Of a DNA stretch of 64,000 nucleotides, positions 58,375-64,000 are shown piece by piece. Each line of letters begins with the position of its first letter. Position 1 is the stretch's first letter. A model generated the notes under the pieces. It searched no databases, was not told where the DNA came from, and worked only from the letters and a program-made list of their open reading frames with translations. This stretch comes from Centipeda infelix ATCC 43532 (GTDB lineage Bacteria; Bacillota; Negativicutes; Selenomonadales; Selenomonadaceae): NCBI RefSeq assembly GCF_000234095.1, contig NZ_JH376798.1:153424-217423 (forward strand), read 5' to 3'. A program made the position numbers and the translations under genes.

Positions 58375-60003
58375 TCAGTATTCCGCCTTCCAGACCATTT
58401 CCTCGACAGCGGCCTTTACATCCGCGACCGCGCGTCGGTTCAGTCCCTGCTTCACGGCACACTCCGCAACGGCAACAGCGACGGCGGCAGAGAACTCAAT
58501 GAGGCGCGTAACGGGCGGAATGACGGCAGCGCCCTTTGCCTCGGGCGTAAGGAATGCGCCGAGTGAATGCGCCGCGGCCGAGATCATCTCATCGGTCACG
58601 AGCTTCGCATCGACGGCCATGCTGCCGAGGCCGAGTCCCGGATAGATAAGTGCGTTGTTCGCTTGTCCGATCTCGTAGGTCGTTCCTCGGTAGGAGACCG
58701 GATCACGCGGAACACCGGTCGCAACCAACGCACGCCCGTCCGACCAGCGAATGAGGTCCTCCGCTGTTGCCTCGGCAAGCTCCGTCGGATTGCTCAGCGG
58801 AAAAACGATCGGACGATCACACCACGATGCCATCGCTCGCACGATCGTCTCCGTGAACGCGCCCGGCATTGTCGACGTGCCGACAAGGATGGTCGGCTTT
58901 ACCGCCATCACGGCGGCCGTGAGCGTCGTGAGCGAATCCGCATGGTCGAACTCGCTGCGTTTTCGCGCGAATGGCTTTTGCTCCGGCGTCAGGTCGCCCA
59001 TGTCGTCAAAGAGGAGGCCCTGCTTGTCCACGAGGTAGAAATGCCCGCGCGCCTCCTCCTCGCTGAGCCCCTGCTCGACCATCTCGCGGCAAATACGGCT
59101 CGTGATGCCCGCGCCCGCCGTCCCCGCGCCGAAGCACATGTATCTCTGCTCCGTGAGCTTCTGCCCCGTGATCTTCATCGCGCCAAGGAGTCCTGCGAGC
59201 GTGATGATGCCCGTCCCCTGACAGTCGTCGTTGAAGACTGGATAGGTCTTCTGGTACCGGCGCAGAATCGGCGCGGCGTTCGGCCGTCCAAAGTCCTCAA
59301 AGTGGAGATAGAGGCGTGGGAAAAGCCGCTCCGCCGTCTGCACAAAGGCATCGATGAAGTCGTCGTATGCCTTGCCCCGCACGCGTTCGTGACGATTGCC
59401 GAGGTAGAGCGGATCCTGCAGGAGGCTCTCGCGGTTCGTCCCGCAGTCGAGCATGACCGGCAGCACCGACGCGGGGTTAATTCCCGCTGCTGCGGTATAG
59501 ACCATCAGCTTCCCGACGGCGATATCGGCACCGTTCGTCCCCCAGTCGCCGATGCCGAGAATGCCCTCTGCGTCCGTTGCAACGATGAGACGGATCTCCC
59601 GGTCGCCCGCCGCCTGCCGCAGCGTCGTCTCGACCTCCTCCGGATGATCGATCGAGAGATACGCTGTCTCCTGCGGATTGATAAACTGCTCGCTGTACTG
59701 CTCGATGCTCTCAGCGATCACGGGATCGTAGACGATCGGCATGAACTCTGCGATATGCTGACGGAACACATAGTAGAACAGACGGCGGTTGCGGTTGAAC
59801 ACATCCATCAGGAAGCGGCGCTTCTCGATCCCCGAGCTCTTGCGTTCCATCTGCTGATAGATGCGCTGCGCCTGCTCCGCAATCGTGTCAACATGCGGCG
59901 GCAGGAGGCCCGTAAGTCCAAACTGTGCGCGCTCGTCGGCACGGAACGCCGTCCCCTTGTTTTGGAACGGATCGCTCAACAGAGCATACCCTTTCTTGTC
60001 CAT
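58375..60003 (-). CDS. Malic enzyme / malolactic enzyme (NAD-dependent)
   Basis: The protein has 542 residues from ATG 60003 after AAAGGAGAAAAT. The malic-enzyme domains are clear: FVYDPVI-like [55 protein letters not shown] in parts, [18 protein letters not shown] and the NAD loop [10 protein letters not shown]. The length and DCGTNRExLLxDPxYLG pattern suit the large NAD type, which includes malolactic enzyme (malate to lactate) and NAD-malic enzyme (malate to pyruvate). Sequence alone does not separate these. Confidence 0.88.
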   Translation of the reverse strand: MDKKGYALLSDPFQNKGTAFRADERAQFGLTGLLPPHVDTIAEQAQRIYQQMERKSSGIEKRRFLMDVFNRNRRLFYYVFRQHIAEFMPIVYDPVIAESIEQYSEQFINPQETAYLSIDHPEEVETTLRQAAGDREIRLIVATDAEGILGIGDWGTNGADIAVGKLMVYTAAAGINPASVLPVMLDCGTNRESLLQDPLYLGNRHERVRGKAYDDFIDAFVQTAERLFPRLYLHFEDFGRPNAAPILRRYQKTYPVFNDDCQGTGIITLAGLLGAMKITGQKLTEQRYMCFGAGTAGAGITSRICREMVEQGLSEEEARGHFYLVDKQGLLFDDMGDLTPEQKPFARKRSEFDHADSLTTLTAAVMAVKPTILVGTSTMPGAFTETIVRAMASWCDRPIVFPLSNPTELAEATAEDLIRWSDGRALVATGVPRDPVSYRGTTYEIGQANNALIYPGLGLGSMAVDAKLVTDEMISAAAHSLGAFLTPEAKGAAVIPPVTRLIEFSAAVAVAVAECAVKQGLNRRAVADVKAAVEEMVWKAEY

Positions 60004-60152
60004 ATTTTCTCCTTTCGCTGACAAAATTTACCTGCATTCGGTATTCGAGAAAAGCCCTCCGATTTCCTGCTGTGCACAATTTATAATCTGCTGCCGCATA
60101 CTGGACAGGCACATTCCTCATGCGTTACAATACGGGCAAAGGAGGCATCGCC

Positions 60153-60428
60153 ATGCAGATCGTATTTGAAGCGGAACAGCCCCGCAGTGCGGCCTATGAC
60201 AAAAAAAAGCTCGTCGGCGTCGCTGAGATCGAGGACACGCACGGATGCTGGGTCATCACACATACCGAGGTTGACCCCGCCTACGGAGGGCAGGGCATTG
60301 CCCGCCGCCTCATCGAGGAGATCGTCGCCGAGGCGCGCCGTGCGGGGAAGAAGATCGTCCCGCTCTGCTCCTATGCAGAGAAGATGATGCGCGGCAGGGA
60401 GGAATATACCGACGTGCTTGCAGACTGA
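60153..60428 (+). CDS. Small GNAT N-acetyltransferase (YjdJ/GtfA type)
   Basis: The protein has 91 residues. It holds a minimal GNAT fold: VITHTEVDPAYGGQGIARRLIEEIVAEARRAGKKIVPLCSYAEKMM in parts, where GGQGIARRL is the acetyl-CoA loop. Such short GNAT proteins (YjdJ group) have no known substrate. AAAGGAGGCATCGCC precedes ATG 60153. It lies alone between two minus-strand genes and has its own terminator. Confidence 0.88.
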   Translation: MQIVFEAEQPRSAAYDKKKLVGVAEIEDTHGCWVITHTEVDPAYGGQGIARRLIEEIVAEARRAGKKIVPLCSYAEKMMRGREEYTDVLAD

Positions 60429-60445
60429 GTACAATCCATTCGACA

Positions 60446-60487
60446 AAAACGAGACTGCTGCATCAACGTGCAGCAGTCTCGTTTTTT
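60446..60487. terminator. Bidirectional terminator
   Basis: AAAACGAGACTGCTGCA and TGCAGCAGTCTCGTTTT make a perfect stem between convergent genes. Confidence 0.92.
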
Positions 60488-60502
60488 ATCGATATATTTT
60501 TC

Positions 60503-60937
60503 TCAGCCGACCGCCTTTGCCATCGCCTCACCGAGTGCCGTGCACGCAGCGAGCGCATCATCGTCGGGCTCGTTCTCACAGGTCACGCCGTCCGCGACCA
60601 TCGTCGCCCCTGCATCCTTCGTGCGCTGTGTCCACGTCTCCATGAACGCGCCGCCGCCCCAGCCATACGAGCCGAACAGACCGACCTTCACGTCCTTTAG
60701 CTGACTCTCCGCCTCAGCGAAGAACGGCTCGAACTCGCCCTCGTCGAGCTCCTCTGTACCGCAGGCGGGACAGCCCATAAGGATCCCATCGTAGTCCGCG
60801 ATGCGGTCAGCGGAGAAATCGCCGACGCGGATGAGCTCGCCCTCCGCGCCGCCCTTCGCAACCCCTTCCATGACCGCGTTCGCCATCGTCTCGGTATTTC
60901 CCGAGCCGCTCCAAAATACAACTGCAACCTTTGCCAT
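60503..60937 (-). CDS. Flavodoxin
   Basis: The protein has 144 residues. It is a short-chain flavodoxin with the FMN phosphate loop WSGSGNTETMA, the DYDGILMGCPACGTEEL loop around the isoalloxazine ring and GLFGSYGWGGG. It carries electrons at low potential in place of ferredoxin. AAAGGAGGATTTTAC precedes ATG 60937. Upstream in-frame codons were rejected. Confidence 0.93.
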   Translation of the reverse strand: MAKVAVVFWSGSGNTETMANAVMEGVAKGGAEGELIRVGDFSADRIADYDGILMGCPACGTEELDEGEFEPFFAEAESQLKDVKVGLFGSYGWGGGAFMETWTQRTKDAGATMVADGVTCENEPDDDALAACTALGEAMAKAVG

Positions 60938-60976
60938 GTAAAATCCTCCTTTGGATGATTTGCTTTTGCTTCTTCG

Positions 60977-61005
60977 ATGATAACACTTCTCATATTTCAA
61001 CGCAA
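60977..61005 (-). promoter_or_regulatory. Promoter of the flavodoxin gene
   Basis: On the minus strand TTGCGT and TATCAT are separated by 17 bp, about 40 bp before the start codon. Confidence 0.6.
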
Positions 61006-61048
61006 TATTTTTTGAAATTTTTTCTCATTACTATTTGTGCTTGACAGG

Positions 61049-61073
61049 AATGTTATACTGTAACAAAAAACAT
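61049..61073 (+). promoter_or_regulatory. Possible regulated promoter of the copper ATPase gene
   Basis: CTTGACAGGAATGTTATACTG holds TTGACA and TATACT too close (7 bp) to serve together. ACAG and CTGT make a small dyad. It may be an operator overlapping a -10 element for a copper sensor. The exact -35 is unclear. Confidence 0.35.
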
Positions 61074-61089
61074 TCAACAAAGGCAGTCT

Positions 61090-63726
61090 ATGAAAAAAGA
61101 AACATTCAACGTAATGGGCATGACCTGCTCGGCGTGTTCGGCGCGCGTGGAACGCGCCGTAAAGAAGATGGAAGGGACGGCGGAGGTCTCCGTCAATCTC
61201 CTGACGAATACGATGACGCTTGCCTATGACGCAGCAGTCACAAGCCCCGCCGCGATCATCGCCGTGGTCGAGGACGCGGGCTACGGCGCGAGCATCAAGG
61301 GCGCGGGGGGCGCACAGGCAGCCCCGCAGAGTGGCAGCGCAGCGGATGCGGGGGCGGATGCCGCAGAGAGGGCGACGCGTGCCATGCGGTCGCGGCTTCT
61401 CACGTCCATCCTCTTCCTCCTGCCGACGATGTATCTTGCGATGAGCCCGATGCTCGCGATGTGGGGCGTGCCCTACGCGGCGGGATTCAAAGCTGTGTTC
61501 TGGGGGGCGGAGAACGCGCTGACGTTCGCACTCGCGCAGTTCGTGCTCATTCTTCCGATCATGTATGTGAATCGTCCATACTATGTCAATGGATTCCGCA
61601 ACCTCCTGCACGGTGCACCGAATATGGATACGCTCGTCGGGATTGGCTCGATGGCATCTGCGCTGTTTGGTGTGTTCGCGATGTTCCGCATGAGCTGGGG
61701 GCTGGGGCACGGCGATCTCGCACTCGCGGCGGAGTACAGCACGAACCTCTATTTCGAGTCGGCGGGTATGATCGTAACGCTTATTACGGTCGGTAAATAC
61801 CTCGAAGCGCGGGCGAAGGGGCAGACGACGGGCGCACTCCGCGCCCTCATGCAGCTCGCACCCGCCGAGGCGACGGTCGTGCGCGGCGGTGTGGAGCAGG
61901 TCGTACCTGTGGCGACGCTCGTCCTCGGCGATATGGTCATCGTGCGTCCCGGCGCACGCATCCCCGTGGACGGGACGGTGACGGACGGTGCGACGAGCAT
62001 CGACGAATCCGCCGTGACGGGCGAATCCATGCCCGTTCCGAAAACGGAGGGCGACTCCGTGACCTCGGGGACGCTGAACGTCGAGGGGACGATTCGCTTC
62101 ACCGCAACGCGCGTCGGTGAGGACACGACGATCCGTCAACTCATCCGTCTGGTGGATGATGCGAGCGGGTCAAAGGCACCCATCGCACGCCTTGCCGACC
62201 GCGTCTCGGCGGTCTTTGTCCCCGTCGTGATTGCGATTGCCCTCACGGCGGGCGCGATCTGGCTCATGATGGGGGCGACGGTGGAGTTCGCGTTTTCCAT
62301 CACGATCTCGATTCTCGTCATCTCCTGCCCCTGTGCACTGGGGCTTGCAACCCCCGTTGCGATCATGGTCGGCACGGGGCGCGGCGCGGCGCACGGCATC
62401 CTCATCAAGTCGGGCGAGGCATTGGAGACGGCGGGGAACATCAGCGCGGTGCTGATGGACAAGACGGGCACGCTCACCGAGGGTCGCCCGCAGCTCGTCG
62501 GCATCCGTCCCGTCGGGATGGATGCCGATGCGCTTGCCGCACTGGCGGCCGCGCTTGAGCAGGGCAGCGAGCACCCGATTGCGGCAGCGATTACGGGCTA
62601 TGCTGCGGAAAAGGGACTGACCGTTCCCGCCGCTGCGGATTTCGCGGCGGTGTTCGGCAAGGGTGTGCGTGCGCGTGTGGCGGGCGTGGACTGTGCGGCG
62701 GGCAATGCGGCTCTCCTCGCAGAGCTCGGCATCCCGCTCGCGGACGCGGTTGAGACGGCGCGGGCGGAGATGGCAGAGCGCGGCGAGACGGCACTCATCG
62801 TCGTACGCGCGGGGCGCGTTGTCGGCCTCCTCGGCGTGCGCGATGCGGAGAAGCCGACGAGTGCGGCGGCGGTCGCGCAGATGAAGGCGATGAACCTCAT
62901 GCCCGTCATGCTGACGGGTGACGACGAGCGCACGGCACGGGCGATTGCCGCACGACTCGGCATCACGGAGGTGATTGCGGGTGTTCTCCCTGCGGACAAA
63001 CGCGCCCATGTAGAGCGTCTGCAGCGCGAGGGACACCGCGTCGCCATGATCGGTGACGGCGTGAACGACGCGCCCGCACTTGTGCAGGCGGATCTCGGCA
63101 TCGCCATCGGCGCGGGCACGGATGTCGCCATCGACAGCGCAGATGCGGTGCTCGTGCGGAGCGACCTCCTCGATGCTGTGAGCGCGATCCGTCTGTCGCG
63201 CAGTGTCATGCGGAACATCAAGGAGAACCTCTTTTGGGCGTTCTTCTACAACGTCATCGGCATTCCGCTCGCGGCGGGCGTTCTCTATCCCGCCTTTGGC
63301 ATCAAGCTCTCGCCCATGATTGGCGCGGCGGCGATGAGCCTGTCAAGCGTCTGCGTTGTGCTGAACGCGCTGCGCCTGCGCCTGTTCGCCATCGAGCACG
63401 CGCCCGCGGCGGAGACGGCGCACACGCGCCATGAGGTCACGGTAAGCCCCATCGCCTCTGCGGTGGATGAGATACATGAAGAAACGGCGGATACTGCCGC
63501 CGCACAGGGAAAGGAAGATTTTACCATGGAAAAGACCATCAATGTCAAGGGCATGACCTGCCCGCACTGCGTCAAGCACGTCACGAAAGCACTCAGCGGT
63601 ATGGATGGTGTCAGTGATGTGAACGTTAACCTCGAAGCAGGTACGGCGACCTTCACCGCCGCCCGCGACATCCCCGACACGGAGCTTGCCGCCGTCCTCG
63701 ACGATGCGGGCTACGAGCTGGGTTAA
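61090..63726 (+). CDS. copA: Copper-translocating P-type ATPase with C-terminal CopZ-like domain
   Basis: The protein has 878 residues. It exports Cu(I) from the cytosol. HMA domain 1 (GMTCSACSARVER) is followed by eight membrane helices, the CPC site (Cys413/Cys415), DKTGTLT with phosphorylated Asp457, the MLTGDDERTARAIA nucleotide site and GDGVNDAPAL. After the last helix come a linker of about 50 residues and a second HMA domain (about 813-878) with GMTCPHCVKHV. Most CopA proteins have only N-terminal HMA domains, and CopZ is usually separate. AAAGG-containing sequence precedes ATG 61090. Confidence 0.93.
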   Translation: MKKETFNVMGMTCSACSARVERAVKKMEGTAEVSVNLLTNTMTLAYDAAVTSPAAIIAVVEDAGYGASIKGAGGAQAAPQSGSAADAGADAAERATRAMRSRLLTSILFLLPTMYLAMSPMLAMWGVPYAAGFKAVFWGAENALTFALAQFVLILPIMYVNRPYYVNGFRNLLHGAPNMDTLVGIGSMASALFGVFAMFRMSWGLGHGDLALAAEYSTNLYFESAGMIVTLITVGKYLEARAKGQTTGALRALMQLAPAEATVVRGGVEQVVPVATLVLGDMVIVRPGARIPVDGTVTDGATSIDESAVTGESMPVPKTEGDSVTSGTLNVEGTIRFTATRVGEDTTIRQLIRLVDDASGSKAPIARLADRVSAVFVPVVIAIALTAGAIWLMMGATVEFAFSITISILVISCPCALGLATPVAIMVGTGRGAAHGILIKSGEALETAGNISAVLMDKTGTLTEGRPQLVGIRPVGMDADALAALAAALEQGSEHPIAAAITGYAAEKGLTVPAAADFAAVFGKGVRARVAGVDCAAGNAALLAELGIPLADAVETARAEMAERGETALIVVRAGRVVGLLGVRDAEKPTSAAAVAQMKAMNLMPVMLTGDDERTARAIAARLGITEVIAGVLPADKRAHVERLQREGHRVAMIGDGVNDAPALVQADLGIAIGAGTDVAIDSADAVLVRSDLLDAVSAIRLSRSVMRNIKENLFWAFFYNVIGIPLAAGVLYPAFGIKLSPMIGAAAMSLSSVCVVLNALRLRLFAIEHAPAAETAHTRHEVTVSPIASAVDEIHEETADTAAAQGKEDFTMEKTINVKGMTCPHCVKHVTKALSGMDGVSDVNVNLEAGTATFTAARDIPDTELAAVLDDAGYELG
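63526..63726 (+). CDS. Possible separate CopZ-like chaperone from an internal start
   Basis: Within copA, AAAGGAAGATTTTACC lies just before ATG 63526, which opens a 66-residue HMA domain (MEKTINVKGMTCPHCVKHV). The spacing and sequence are those of a normal gene start. So the same frame may give both a fused domain and free CopZ. Equally, this may show that copA and copZ fused by loss of a stop. Confidence 0.4.
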   Translation: MEKTINVKGMTCPHCVKHVTKALSGMDGVSDVNVNLEAGTATFTAARDIPDTELAAVLDDAGYELG

Positions 63727-63741
63727 GCTACATTTGCAATC

Positions 63742-63786
63742 AAAAACGCTCATGCGAGAGAAGTTCTGCATGAGCGTTTATTTTAT
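63742..63786. terminator. Bidirectional terminator
   Basis: AAAACGCTCATGC and GCATGAGCGTTTA pair around 12 bases, between convergent copA and the ParE-type toxin gene. Confidence 0.85.
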
Positions 63787-64000
63787 ATGATGTTTTCGAT
63801 GTCTCTGCCTGCGTAAAAAATACGGAGAACCGTGACCGTCGCCCGATCCTCATTCACGCGATAGAACACATAGTAATTGTCCACAGGCACTTTATGAACC
63901 CCCATTGACATCCACGGCTCCCAATCGACCGTTGGATGTCTGTGGGGAAATCTGTCCAGTGTGCGGACAGCACGACGAATCCGCGTTGTCTGATGCTGCG
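63783..64000 (-). CDS. ParE/RelE-type toxin (partial, 5' end outside window)
   Basis: The last 72 residues of a plasmid-stabilisation type protein are visible: TRIRRAVRTLDRFPHRHP, then MGVHKVPVDNYYVFYRVNE and VTVLRIFYAGRDIENII with TAA at 63783. The PVDNYYVFYRV and RIFYAGRD segments are typical of ParE-type toxins, which poison gyrase or cleave mRNA. The antitoxin gene would lie upstream, beyond 64000. Confidence 0.85.
   Translation of the reverse strand, partial: QHQTTRIRRAVRTLDRFPHRHPTVDWEPWMSMGVHKVPVDNYYVFYRVNEDRATVTVLRIFYAGRDIENII

Noticed and set aside
58567-60021. Rightward open frame of 484 codons
   Set aside because: It is antisense to the malic enzyme and starts without a ribosome site.

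Overview
The window looks like chromosomal DNA of a diderm Firmicute of the Negativicutes, most probably Selenomonas or a close relative. The signs are a GC-rich composition, Shine-Dalgarno sequences typical of Firmicutes, an OmpM-type porin with an N-terminal SLH domain (56979-58304), a second outer-membrane beta-barrel protein ending in Phe (4332-5489), a decayed TonB-receptor end, and many small exported proteins. Species assignment is inference. No rRNA, CRISPR array, prophage or intact transposase was seen. Two tRNAs are present: Ala-CGC and Thr-CGT.

Layout. 1-5489: a partial peptide-binding lipoprotein, a zinc-ribbon protein, three small exported proteins and a barrel protein. 5695-10155: a sensory locus of a receptor with a periplasmic binding-protein-like domain and seven membrane helices, a HisKA_3-type histidine kinase and a NarL-type response regulator. 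10318-18883: an apparent eight-gene operon of one SPFH/zinc-ribbon protein (YdjI-like), three pairs of zinc-ribbon membrane protein (YdjG-like) plus TPM-domain protein (YdjH-like), and one exported protein. A 16-bp palindrome, CTGTCAT-N2-ATGACAG, lies 22-23 bp before the -10 box of four promoters here (genes at 702, 2817-3182, 3412 and 10318) and, weaker, of a fifth (52038). These genes could form one envelope regulon, perhaps controlled by the adjacent two-component system.

18984-25958 holds a vWA gene with an in-frame stop, DUF1232, a WYL regulator, a partly decayed duplication of an ADP-ribosylglycohydrolase plus small membrane protein unit, RtcB, and EcsC. 25710-35896 is a tight minus-strand operon of an HTH protein, three different dynamin-like GTPases, a protein of unknown function, a membrane-anchored coiled-coil protein and a small protein. 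It is the best candidate for an undescribed system. 36243-38037 holds two vWA paralogues, one with a degenerate metal site.

38187-47472 is mostly metabolic: Ogt, a thioesterase, two tandem short DXS-like enzymes flanking an oxidoreductase gene broken by an amber codon, tRNA-Ala, a Nim-like flavoprotein, a TonB-receptor relic, a possible toxin peptide cut by a repeat, a sirtuin and an EamA transporter. 47764-53673 is a block of exported proteins (LPP20/FlgT-like, DUF3829-like lipoprotein, CsgG-like). 53733-64000 holds a low-GC Abi_C gene, diaminopropionate ammonia-lyase, OmpM, malic/malolactic enzyme, a GNAT protein, a flavodoxin, a CopA ATPase with CopZ fused at its C-terminus, and a partial ParE toxin.

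Two dispersed repeat families run through the window. One is a MITE-like element of about 170 bp with termini close to TTAAGGAATCACTGATAAA (four near-complete and at least five partial copies). The other is a double-hairpin element of about 50 bp (three copies).
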